64,000 nucleotides of DNA, from assembly GCF_020283565.1 (NCBI RefSeq), contig NC_060065.1, positions 58,379,489 through 58,443,488 of the forward strand, read 5' to 3'. The translations under genes were made by a program, and so were the position numbers. Positions 48,885 through 60,200 of this stretch are shown here, piece by piece. Source of the DNA: Trifolium pratense (taxonomy: Eukaryota; Streptophyta; Magnoliopsida; Fabales; Fabaceae). How positions within the stretch are numbered: position 1 is the stretch's first letter; every line of letters begins with the position of its first letter. The notes under the pieces are model-generated. The model was not told the DNA's origin. It made no database searches and saw only the letters and a list, made by a program, of their open reading frames with translations.

Positions 48885-51029
48885 TTAATCAGAAGAACTA
48901 CCAGAGTGGTCCACCGACTCATCAGTATCAGGATCAGAATCAGCTTCCTCATCCTCCATCTGTTTGCTATGCTCACCCTTACCAGATGCAGCAACCTCTT
49001 CAGCCTTGAGTGACTCAATCACACGATCAATCTTCAATTTTCTGGCTGCAAGTGCTCTACTGGTCTCAGTCAGATCAGCTATCATCTGCCTCCTGGAGAG
49101 TTTAGCAGTCTTCTTTGGGACAGATGGGCCAACACCTGCTGCAGCATCTGTCTCTGCAATCAGCCGCTGCTCAATGACCAGCTTCCCTGGCCTCACACAG
49201 GTAACATCAGCAGCTGTAAGGATATCAGGGTGCTGCTCCAAAATAATGTTGCACAGTAGAGTGGGAAAAGCAATAGGCTTCTCAACAGCAAAAGACACAG
49301 CATGAGTGAGAGTTTCATAGAAGATGTAGGAGCCATAGTCAAATGGAAATTTAGTACCCACAGCATAAATGAATTTCCCTAAACTTCTGGACACATCACT
49401 AGAGTGAGTAGTAGGTACCCAATTGTGTGCAGCAATTCTGTTTAGGATGGCATACATTGGAGTAAGCTGTGTAGCAGCCACTTTGGCATTCTTGCCCCAT
49501 ACCTTCAACACACCACCTGTGAGAGTCTTACAGATAGTATTATCTGTGACTTCAAGCTCAGCAGCATCATCAGCACTCCTTTGCAGGTATTGATTCACAA
49601 TAGATGGTGAGAATTTGACACACTTCCCACGAACAAAAACTTGCCTGTATTCAGGGCTTTCTGGATCATCACAATTTTCAGCCACATTAATCAAAAATTC
49701 CTTGACAAGCCTGTCATAGCACTTGTCCAGGCCAAACACAGTTTTCATCAAGCCTGCATACTCCAAGGCTTCATTAACAGATTTGCATTTGAGGATGTCC
49801 TCCTTGAGATTTCTTTCAAGAGCCAACCTCCTGTGGTACACAAATTTCCATCTAGAGGAACCATTTTCCAGATGAAAGGATACATTGTCCAAAGGAGCAT
49901 AAGGTACAGACAGTGGAACTTTTCTTCTTCCAATACTTTTTCTAGATGTGCTGCCAGATGCAGCAACTTCTGTTCCATAATCATCATCAGAAGCATCAGA
50001 GGGAGGAGCTTTCCTTTTCAGGCTTTTCTTCTTCTCCTCAGTGCTAGGAGCAACCTTACTCTTATCTTTTGGAGGTCCAAACAGTCTATTCTTTCCTGTA
50101 TCCTTTACAGACTTAGCAGGGTCAGGAGTCTGGACAGGTGTGCTGACAGTTGTCAACCCCTTGCCAGCCCTACTTCTAGTTCTTCTGGCTACACTAGCCT
50201 CAGGATTAGTGGTGATAGACTTGTCACCAGCAACAATTTCATCATTAATAACAATATCAGGATCATCAGAAAGTGTCCTATCAGCCTCTTTATCAGACTG
50301 AGACTTCTCACTTTCATCAGACTCAGAATAAGATACAATACCAGTACCAGTTTGAGTAGTTTCAACAGTGGGATTCATGACTTGCTCAAGAATTGGTTCT
50401 CCAGCCTTATGTGCCAAAGATGTGGCAGCATCTGGCACAACAGTTGTCTTAGTGGCCCCATCTGTGGGCACACTTGACTCAACATTCGTCTCTGGAATGG
50501 TGTCCTTGTGAGACTTTTCAGCAACAACAACATTGGTCTTAGTGGGAGCACCAATGGTTTCATCAACAGTAACAGAGGGAGTAAAATCATTTTTCCCCAA
50601 TTTTTTAGACATAGTCACATTCTCTGTTCCTAGGGTTTCATCAACAATAGTGTGTTCGTGATCTAGAATTTCAGAAGTCTTACCAGGTGCTTCAACATTC
50701 TCTTCAGCAGAATCAACGACAGGCGTAGCAACATTTGGAGTAATTGGATTAACATGCAATTCTGACATGGTGAAGGCTCTGCTCGTTTCAGATTTTGATT
50801 TCTTTCCTTTATGCGTCGATTCTTTTGTGGAAGCAGGAGAAGACGAAGGATTTGTTTTCACTTTCAGAGGCTTGTCCTTCTTTGACGATTTCTTCTTCTT
50901 TTTCGTTGAATCAGTAGGAGGAACAGTTGAAATTGGGACAGCTTTCACAATCACAGTTGACGCATCTTCGGCAGTAGGAGAATGAGCGTCATCGTGCTTC
51001 ATTGGTGAGGATTTTTCTGGATTAGACAT
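48885..51029 (-). CDS. Sirevirus env-like protein (function unknown)
   Basis: An intact frame downstream of pol. I take the ATG at 51029 (MSNPEKSSPMKHDD, 714 residues); the frame stays open to 51230, but that extension is probably leader. Residues 1-400 are low complexity and rich in S, T, P, K and E, with lysine clusters (KKKKKSSKKDK near 45), acidic serine stretches and a basic RRTRSRAGKG near 280. Residues ~410-640 form a folded domain of the kind annotated as putative plant transposon or envelope-like protein. Residues ~640-690 look like a coiled coil (SRRQMIADLTETSRALAARK) and the tail is acidic. I see no signal peptide or transmembrane helix, so an envelope role is not supported by the sequence itself. 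It is separated from pol by about 200 bp. Confidence 0.85.
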   Translation of the reverse strand: MSNPEKSSPMKHDDAHSPTAEDASTVIVKAVPISTVPPTDSTKKKKKSSKKDKPLKVKTNPSSSPASTKESTHKGKKSKSETSRAFTMSELHVNPITPNVATPVVDSAEENVEAPGKTSEILDHEHTIVDETLGTENVTMSKKLGKNDFTPSVTVDETIGAPTKTNVVVAEKSHKDTIPETNVESSVPTDGATKTTVVPDAATSLAHKAGEPILEQVMNPTVETTQTGTGIVSYSESDESEKSQSDKEADRTLSDDPDIVINDEIVAGDKSITTNPEASVARRTRSRAGKGLTTVSTPVQTPDPAKSVKDTGKNRLFGPPKDKSKVAPSTEEKKKSLKRKAPPSDASDDDYGTEVAASGSTSRKSIGRRKVPLSVPYAPLDNVSFHLENGSSRWKFVYHRRLALERNLKEDILKCKSVNEALEYAGLMKTVFGLDKCYDRLVKEFLINVAENCDDPESPEYRQVFVRGKCVKFSPSIVNQYLQRSADDAAELEVTDNTICKTLTGGVLKVWGKNAKVAATQLTPMYAILNRIAAHNWVPTTHSSDVSRSLGKFIYAVGTKFPFDYGSYIFYETLTHAVSFAVEKPIAFPTLLCNIILEQHPDILTAADVTCVRPGKLVIEQRLIAETDAAAGVGPSVPKKTAKLSRRQMIADLTETSRALAARKLKIDRVIESLKAEEVAASGKGEHSKQMEDEEADSDPDTDESVDHSGSSSD

Positions 51030-51236
51030 GATGTAGAAGTTTATGGAAGTTGAATGGAGTGAGAGAGATGAGAGAAGTTTCGAATTGCAAAGAGAGAGAA
51101 ATTGGAGTGAAGAATGCGTGTGAGTGGGGTGGTTAAGGAAACCAAATAAATTTTGTAATGATTCCCCTATGTAAGCGTGCGCAACATGTGGAAGGGGAGA
51201 AAAGGTAACTGCTGCACGCTCCCCATGCAATAACTG

Positions 51237-54200
51237 CTATTGATCTTCAAATAGGCAAATTCCTAATTTGCCCCTTAACTTCTCAAATTGGTTTGCATCA
51301 AGTGCCTTAGTAAAGATGTCTGCCAACTGTTCTTCAGATGCAATATGTTCAAGTGTGACAATTTTCTCTTCAACAAGATCCCTAATAAAATGGTGCCTTA
51401 TGTCAATATGCTTAGTCCTACTGTGCTGAATAGGATTTTTTGAGATATTGATTGCACTTAGATTATCACAGTAAAGTGTCATCACATTTTGCTCCACATT
51501 GTACTCACTCAACATTTGTCTCATCCATAATAGTTGTGAGCAACTGCTACCTGCAGCTATATATTCAGCCTCAGCTGTGGATAGAGACACACTATTTTGC
51601 TTTTTGCTGAACCAAGAAACAAGATTATTTCCCAAAAAGAAACATGCACCTGAGGTACTTTTTCTATCATCAACACTACCAGCCCAATCTGCATCACAAT
51701 ATCCTACCAAGGTAGAGTCTTCAGTATGAGAGTATAGAATCCCATAGTTGCAAGTGTCATTCACATATTTAAAGATTCTTTTGACTTGAGCAAGATGACT
51801 CATCTTATGACTAGCTTGGTATCTTGCACATACTCCAACTGCAAACATAATGTCTGGTCTGCTAGCAGTGAGATATAGCAAACTTCCAATCATGCTTCTA
51901 TATAGACTTTGATCCACATCAATACCCTTTTCATCTTTGGTAAGTTTCAAGTGTGTTGGAGCAGGTGTCCTTTTATGACTCCCACCTTCCATACCAAATT
52001 TCTTCACAATATTTTTAGCGTACTTCTCTTGAGATACAAATATTGAATCCTCCATTTGTCTGACTTGCAGACCCAGAAAATAGGTGAGTTCACCAACAAG
52101 ACTCATTTCAAATTCAGATTGCATTTGTTTGACAAAGTGTTCCACCATTTGTCTCGACATTCCTCCAAACACAATATCATCCACATATATTTGAGCTATC
52201 ATAAGCTTACCTTCCACATCTTTCATAAACAGGGTTTTATCATGACCTCCCTTTTTGTATCCTTGATTAACAAGAAATTCAGTCAACCTCTCATACCATG
52301 CTCTAGGTGCTTGTTTCAAACTATAGAGAGCTTTCTTTAGTTTGTACACATGATTTGGAAAGCTCGGATCAACAAAGCCTTTAGGTTGCTCAACATATAC
52401 TTCCTCATTTAGGTAACCATTTAGAAAAGCACTCTTGACATCCATCTGGTATAACTTGAATTTCAGGATGCATGCAACTGCTAGGAGCAGTCTTATGGAT
52501 TCAAGACGAGCAACAGGAGCAAATATTTCATCAAAATCCACACCTTCAATCTGAGTGTATCCTTGTGCAACAAGTCTGGCTTTATTTCTTGTAATGGTGC
52601 CATTCTCATCAGTTTTGTTCTTATACACCCATTTTGTGCCTATGACATTAACATCTTCTGGTCTAGGGACCAAGTCCCACACTTCACTTCTTTTGAACTG
52701 AGTCAGTTCCTCTTGCATAGCATTTATCCAATATTCATCAGTCAATGCTTCCTTGACATTCTTTGGTTCAATTTTGGATATGAAGCATGCATTTGAGATT
52801 ACATCATTTGACCTTCTAGTTGTAATTCCTTGTTTTGGATCACCAATTACCAAATCTAAGGGATGGTTCTTTTGTGTTCTGATAGATGGTCCTTTGCTTG
52901 GTTTCACAGCTTCTGTGTTAGACTCATTCATGTCAGAATCTTGTGCAGCAACTGTCTCTGGCTCACTTTCTTCAGGTATTGGGACAAGTGTCGCCACATT
53001 TGTCTCTGCATCTGACATTTCTTCAGCAGAATCATCTATTACAACATTTATTGATTCCATTATTGTTCTTGTTCTGGAATTGAACACCCTGTAAGCTCTA
53101 CTGTTGATTGAGTATCCCAGGAATATTCCTTCATCACTTTTAGGATCTAACTTTCTCCTAGGTTCCCTATCAGCAAGGATGTAGCATTTTGACCCAAATA
53201 CATGGAAGTATTTTACTGTAGGTTTTTTGTCCTTCCATAGCTCATACAAGGTTTTATCAGTACCTTTCCTTAGCGTAACTCTGTTGTGAATGTAACATGC
53301 AGTGTTCATGGCTTCAGCCCAAAAATACAGAGGTAGGTTTTTAGCATGCAACATAACTCTAGCAGATTCTTGTATAGTTCTGTTCTTTCTCTCTACCACA
53401 CCATTTTGTTGTGGTGTACCAGGTGAAGAGAATTCCTGGAGTATACCTTCTGAAGCACAGAAATCAACAAACTTGGAGTTTTCAAACTCTTTTCCATGAT
53501 CACTCCTAACTCTAACAATTTCACAGCCTTTTTCTCTTTGAAGTTGTATACACATGTCTTTAAAGTTATCAAAAGTATTTGTTTTTTATCTTATGAAACT
53601 TATCCAAGTGTATCTAGAGAAATCATCTACTATAACAAAGGCATATTTCTTACCTCCAAGGCTTTCAACCTGAATAGGACCCATCAGATCCATGTGTAAC
53701 AGCTCGAGGACTCTGGATGTAGACAACTGTTGCAGCAGTTGGTGTGACACTTTAGTTTGTTTTCCAATCTGACATTCACCACAGATGGAGTTTTCTTCTA
53801 TCTGCAGGTTAGGCAAGCCTCTGATGGCTTCCTTTGACATGGCTTTCTTCATGCTTCTCAGATTCAAGTGTCCCAGCCTTTGGTGCCAGATTTTTACCTC
53901 ATCTTCTTTGATTCTTAAACATGTTGACACATCTGTCTCTTCTATAGGTACCCATAGATAGCAATTATCTTTAGATCTTGCTCCCTTCATCAGGACATCT
54001 CCTTGGTCATTGCTAACGATACACTCCTCTTTAGTAAAATTTACCTTCATCCCTTGGTCACACAGTTGACTTATGCTTATCAAGTTAGCAGTCAGTCCTT
54101 TTACAAGGAGAACATTTTCAAGTTTAGGTAGACCGTTGTTAATTAGTCTTCCTATACCCTGAATTTTTCCTTTGGCACCATCACCAAATGTTACAAAGCT

Positions 54201-54557
54201 ACTTGCATAAGATTTGATATCTACCAGATATTTTTCCACACCGGTCATGTGTCTAGAGCATCCACTATCAAAGTACCAATCATCTCTTGAAGAGGCCTTA
54301 AGAGAGGTGTGAGCAATCAAGCTTGCTTCATTTGTATCAGTATCCTCCTTTTGTTCCTCATCCTTTTGCTTCCATTCCTTCTTTGTATTGATAATAGGAG
54401 GATTATGGACTGTGTCAGTTGGATACCCATATAGCCTATAGCAGAAAGGCCTTATGTGTCCCTTTTTACCACAATGATGACATCTCCATGAGCGATATTG
54501 ACTTGCATGTCTGGGTATAAATTTAGGGTTATACCTGTTTTGAGAATGTGCAGACAT
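51237..54557 (-). pseudogene. Sirevirus pol (protease, integrase, RT, RNase H), interrupted
   Basis: Domains on the minus strand: a zinc-knuckle-like CHHCGKKGHIRPFC start, protease motif YFDSGCSRHMTG, GAG-pre-integrase (WHQRLGHLNLRSMKK), integrase with [19 protein letters not shown] and [14 protein letters not shown] (the D, D and E residues), reverse transcriptase ([20 protein letters not shown], then YVDDIVFGG) and RNase H ([26 protein letters not shown], ending [10 protein letters not shown]). An in-frame stop at 53586-53588 cuts the integrase, so the frames are 53589-54557 and 51237-53555. The join to gag is in another frame. All catalytic motifs are otherwise preserved. Confidence 0.93.
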
Positions 54558-56172
54558 ATGTGCTGACAGTGTCTCTGACCACCATGATAGTTCCTCACAG
54601 GTTTTCCAGCTAATTGTGGGGACTTCATACCAAACGTAGTTCGTCTGCTTGCCTCTGACATATATTGAGAATCTTTGTTGTAGTCCCTAATACTGTTGAC
54701 ATTTTTATATTGGTAACCAATGGCTGTTTTGCTTCTACTAGGAGTTGGAAGTTTCTCTAGTATTTCATCTAGTAACTCTGTTCCTTTATTCAACATTCCA
54801 ACTTGCTTTTTAAAGTGATCAAGATGAGTTTGTAGTTCAGTTACCTCTTCTTGAAGTTTGGAAATTTCAGCTAAGTTGTCAAGTTTCTCAGATTCCAGAG
54901 TTTGAATGATTCCCTTTTGCCTTTCTATCATCTTCATTCCTTCTTCACACTTTATGCCAACTTCAGTGATTGTCTCCAAATGTTTGACCTTTTCAGTTTG
55001 AAGCTTTGAGATTTCCTCCTTTAGTTTTACTGAAGTTCTACAGACTTCTTCACTTCTATGACATAGTTCCCTGTAGGATTTTGCCAGTTCTTCAAAGGTT
55101 ACTTCCTCATCACATGATTCAGTGTCAGATGTGCAGACACCTGTCAAGGCATGTGTATTTTCAGCTTCTCCTTCAGAGTCATCTTCATCAGACCAAGTGA
55201 CAGTCAACCCTTTCTTCTGTTTCTTTAAAAAGGTTGGACATTCAGATTTAATGTGTCCATAGCCTTCACATTCATGACATTGAACTTCTTTACTTTGGAT
55301 GTCCTTCTCTTCTGACCCAAATTTCCTGAAGTTCCCGTTGATGTTGCGACCAGTGTTGCCCGCACTTGTCTTAGGACGTTTGTCCATCTTTTTCAGAAGC
55401 TTGTTAAATTGTTTTCCAAGGAGCACCATCTCAGTAGACATATCATCTTCAGATACTGACTCACCCTGTTGATCATCTTTTTCAGCATTTGTGACAAAAG
55501 CTATGCTTTTAGTCTTCTTTTCAAGCTTTTCATCAATGGCCCCTTCATAGGTTTGAAGTGACCCAACAAGTTCATCCAGTTTTATTTCTGAGATATCTTT
55601 GGCTTCTTCTATAGCTGTAACTTTCATATCAAACTTCTTAGGCAGAGACCTAAGCATTTTCCTTACTAGCTTCTCTTCAGGTATCTTTTCTCCCAAAGCA
55701 TCAAATTGATTATCAAAGTCAAGTATGGTCATGTGAAACTCCTGAATGCTGCCATCACCCTTCATTCGGAGGTTCTCAAATTTGGTGGTAAGCAGCTGCA
55801 ACCTTGACATTTTGACTTTTGAATTGCCTTCATGAACGTTCTCGAGAACGGTCCAAGCCTCTTTTGCTAAAGCACACTTCTTTATGAGTTTAAATATGTG
55901 TTTGTCAATACAATTGTATATAGCATTTATAGCCCTTGAGTTTGCCAGTGCCAACTCATCTTCTTCTTTGGACCAATCTTCCTCTGGTTTTAATTCAAGA
56001 GTTGACTTTCCTTCTTTGTCAACTATCACAGGATGCTCCCGCCTTTTAGAACTGCTTTCCAGGTCTTGCTATCTATAGACTTTAGATAGGCAATCATACG
56101 AGACTTCCAATAATCATAGTTTGAATTACCAACCAGGAGTGGTGGTTTGCTGATGAATGCTTCTTTTTCCAT
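54452..56172 (-). pseudogene. Sirevirus gag, frame broken
   Basis: Gag appears to start at the ATG at 56172 (MEKEAFISKPPLLVGNSNYD), but a one-base shift near 56040 separates about 43 N-terminal codons from the main 525-codon frame (from about 56029). That frame has a UBN2-type gag domain (LQLLTTKFENLRMKGDGSIQ), a CCHC zinc knuckle (CHECEGYGHIKSEC, near 55270) and a long coiled coil (about 54780-55060). It runs out of phase with pol around 54560-54600, so pol starts overlapping in another frame. Whether that second shift is decay or programmed cannot be told from one copy. Confidence 0.88.
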
Positions 56173-56227
56173 CGTTTGCCAGAAAAGTATTCCCTGGAGC
56201 TCACCCTAATATTCAGAACAGGGTGCT

Positions 56228-56242
56228 TGCTCTGATGCCAAT
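56228..56242 (-). other. Primer binding site of the Sirevirus
   Basis: Directly next to the 5' LTR the minus strand reads ATTGGCATCAGAGC, the usual initiator-methionine tRNA complement of copia elements with one variant base. This fixes the element's direction. Confidence 0.85.
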
Positions 56243-57286
56243 TGAAATTCCTGGCACACAGTAAACAAGTGTCGTTGGTACTGTCGAGACACTTGTCTTC
56301 GCACTTGTCTCTCGAACGACAAGTGTAGCCACACTTGTCGACACACCTTTCACGCAGACAATATAACAACGCAATTATAACAACAATAAAGTAAATAACA
56401 CAATAAAGTTGTTAACCCAGTTCAGCACAACGGCCTACTCTGGGGGCATACCAAGCCAGGAGGAATCCACTATGATAGTATCAATTTGAAGTTAAACTCG
56501 CCCGTTTACAACTTCGCACTTAATCACTACCCGTGCTAATTCTACCTAGGAAATCCTAGATATGAGAACCTCCGCTCACTCCTCACAACCCTACAACCCA
56601 GTAAGGATTTGAAACAATACAGCAACAATGATGGAGACACCCTCCTAAGACAACCAAGGTCCACTCTTGCTTAAAAGCTTGCGAGCAAACCACACACACC
56701 TTAAGAACAATCTCCGTACTACAAAGCTTAGGAGAAGTTCACAGTTACAACTCAATAAACTCAGGTCCTAAGCTTGCATCAATGGAATGCAAGAAAGGCT
56801 CACAATTGACACTCTAAACCCTAAAACACACGCTTTGTAATAACACGGTTTAGATGAATTGTACAATGTCTTGACCTCCTTATTTATAGCTGTAGAATAA
56901 CTTGAGCTCCAAGACAAAATTAGGTCTTCACAATTGCGGCAGCAGTTGACATATTTCTGAATTCTATAATTATATTTTTGAATTCCATAAAACATATTTT
57001 CTAAAATAATATTTCTTTAGAAAATAAAACTAGGGTTCAGCTGCCTTCAAAACACATTGATCACGTGCGCCTTGTTGTATAAGAAACCATGAATTAATTC
57101 TCTAATCAAATCTTCAAAAGATTGAGCACAAAATAATAACCGCAAGCTGGCGCGCGTTTGACAGAACACAGGTGTTGTTCCAAATGTGCTCACATGTGTC
57201 TCAACACTTGACACTAGCACATGTGTCTCAACACTTTGGCTAAAGGATGTTTTTGCAAAATGTAGCCAACATACAAAAATCCAACA
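56243..57286 (-). repeat. 5' LTR of the Sirevirus
   Basis: 1044 bp with six visible substitutions against the other LTR (for example CCAGTTCAG versus CCATTTCAG and GGGTTCAGC versus GGGTTCGGC). A TATA box (TATAAATA on the minus strand, 56881-56888) would serve as the element promoter. Confidence 0.97.
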
Positions 57287-60200
57287 CTATTTTTTTACAG
57301 AATTTCGAAAAACCCCAAAATTCGTAGTCTATAACCCATGAAAATTGAAAAAAAAAAAAAACTACCGCAGTGAATAAATTGTTTTTTGAAGCCTTTTTTT
57401 TGATGAATCTTATATCATAACATATATAGTGTGTCTATGGATCCATTTAGGTGAGAGATATCAAATAAATCCTATTTATTCACCGGCTTTGGAAAAATCC
57501 CAATATTCGTTGTTTATATAACCCACGAAAATTGTAACAATAACTAACTAAATGAAGAAATTCTCTTTTGATCCTATTTTTTCGAATAATCATCTATCTA
57601 AACATATATAGTGTGTCTGTGGATCCATTTAGGCGAGAGATATTAAACAAATTCTATTCTTTCATCGATTTTGGAAAATCCCAAAATTCGTAGTCTATAA
57701 CACACGAAAATTGAATAAATGACTACCGAAGTGAATAAATTGGTTTTTGAAGCCTTTTTTTTATGAATCTTATATCATAACATATATAGTGTGCCTTTTA
57801 GGCGAGAGATATTAAACAAATCCTATTATTTCACCGATTTTGGAAAATACCAAAATTCGTAGTCTATAACACATGAAAATTGAAAAAACGACTACCGAAG
57901 TGAATAAACTGTTTTTTGAAGCCTTTTTTTTATGAATCTTATATCATAACATATATAGTGTGTCTGTAAATCTATTTAGGTAAGATATCAAACAAATTCT
58001 ATTTTTTCACAGAATTTGGAAAAATCCCAAAATTCGTAGTCTACAACCCACGAAAATTGTAAAAAAAACTACCGAAATGAATTGTCTTTTGATCCTCTTT
58101 TTTTTTTTTAAGAATCTTCTATCAAAATATATAGAGTGTGTTTGTGGATCCATTTAGGTGAGATATATCAAACAAAACCTATTTTTTCACCGAATTTGAA
58201 AAAATCCCAAAATTCGTAGTCTATAACCCATGAAAATTGAAAAAAAAAAAAAAAAACTACCGAAGTGAATAAATTGTTTTTTGAAGCCTATTTTTGATGA
58301 ATCTTATATCATAACATATATAGTGTGTTTGTGGATCCATTTAGGTGAGAGATATCCAACAAATCCTCATTTTTCGTCGATTTTGGAAAAATCCCAGAAT
58401 TCGTTGTCCACAACCCATGAAAATTGTAAAAAAACTACCTGAATGAAGAAATTGTCTTTTGATCCTTTTTTTTTAAGAATCTTCTATCAAAACATATATA
58501 TCGAGTCTTTGGATCCTTTTAGGTGAGAGATATCAAAACTAATCCTATTTTTTCACCGAATTTAGAAAACTCCCAAAATCCGTCGTCTACAACCAACAAA
58601 AATTGTAACAAAAACTACGGAAATGAAGAAATTGTTTTTTGATCCATTTTTTTGAAGAATGTTCTATCAAAACATATATAATGTGTCTGTGGATCTATTT
58701 AGGTGAGATAACAAATAAATCCTATTTTTTTACCGAATTTCGAAAAACCCCAAAATTCGTAGTCTATAACCCATGAAAATTGAAGAAAAAAAAAAAACTA
58801 CCGAAGTGAATAAATTGTTTTTTGAAGCCTTTTTTTTATGAATCTTATATCATAACATATATAGTGTGTCTATGGATCCATTTAGGTGAGAGATATCAAA
58901 TAAATCCTGTTTATTCACCGGCTTTGGAAAAATCCCAATATTCGTTGTTTATATAACCCACGAAAATTGTAACAATAACTAACTAAATGAAGAAATTCTC
59001 TTTTGATCCTATTTTTTCGAATAATCATCTATCTAAACATATATAGTGTGTCTGTGGATCCATTTAGGCGAGAGATATTAAACAAATTCTATTCTTTCAT
59101 CGATTTTGGAAAATCCCAAAATTCGTAGTCTAACACACGGAAATTGAATAAATGACTACCGAAGTGAATAAATTGGTTTTTGAAGCCTTTTTTTTTATGA
59201 ATCTTATATCATAACATATATAGTGTGCCTTTTAGGCGAGAGATATTAAACAAATCCTATTATTTCACCGATTTTGGAAAATACCAAAGTTCGTAGTCTA
59301 TAACACATGAAAATTGAAAAAACGACTACCGAAGTGAATAAACTGTTTTTTGAAGCCTTTTTTTTTTATGAATCTTATATCATAACATATATAGTGTGTC
59401 TGTAAATCTATTTAGGTAAGATATCAAACAAATTCTATTTTTCACCGAATTTGGAAAAATCCCAAAATTCGTAGTCTACAACCCACGAAAATTGTAAAAA
59501 AAACTACCGAAATGAATTGTCTTTTGATCCTCTTTTTTTTTTCTAAGAATCTTCTATCAAAACATGTAGAGTGTGTTTGTGGATCCATTTAGGTGAGATA
59601 TATCAAACAAAACCTATTTTTTCACCGAATTTGGAAAAATCCCAAAATTCGTAGTCTATAACCCATCAAAATTGAAAAAAAAAAAAACTACCGAAGTGAA
59701 TAAATTGTTTTTTGAAGCCTATTTTTGATGAATCTTATATCATAACATATATAGTGTGTTTGTGGATCCATTTAGGTGAGAGATATCAAACAAATCCTCA
59801 TTTTTCGTCGATTTTGGAAAAATCCCAGAATTCGTTGTCCACAACCCCTGAAAATTGTAAAAAAACTACCTGAATGAAGAAATTGTCTTTTGATCCTCTT
59901 TTTTTTTTTTTTTTTTTAAGAATCTTCTATCAAAACATATATATCTAGTCTTTGGATCCTTTTAGGTGAGAGATATCAAAAGTAATCCTATTTTTTCACC
60001 GAATTTAGAAAACTCCCAAAATTCGTCGTCTACAACCCACAAAAATTGTAACAAAAACTACGGAAATGAAGAAATTGTTTTTTGATCCATCTTTTTGAAG
60101 AATGTTCTATCAAAACATATATAATGTGTCTGTGGATCTATTTAGGTGAGATAACAAATAAATCCTATTTTTTTACCGAATTTCGAAAAACCCCAAAATT

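Larger units (their letters stand above)
46997..57286 (-). mobile_element. Sirevirus-type Ty1/copia retrotransposon, 10,290 bp
   Basis: A full-length element in minus orientation. The LTRs (46997-48040 and 56243-57286) are each 1044 bp with TG...CA ends. The 5-bp target duplication CTATT lies at 46992-46996 and 57287-57291. Order on the minus strand: 5' LTR, primer site ATTGGCATCAGAGC, gag, protease-integrase-RT-RNase H, env-like frame, polypurine tract, 3' LTR. The copia domain order plus an extra frame after pol and a long gag is the Sirevirus (SIRE1/Maximus) layout. By eye the LTRs differ at 6 positions, so the insertion is young, yet gag and pol carry frame breaks. Confidence 0.97.

Noticed and set aside
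49641..50477. 278-codon plus-strand frame opposite the env-like ORF
   Set aside because: A shadow of the minus-strand frame; low-complexity composition mirrors the sense codons and no domain is visible.
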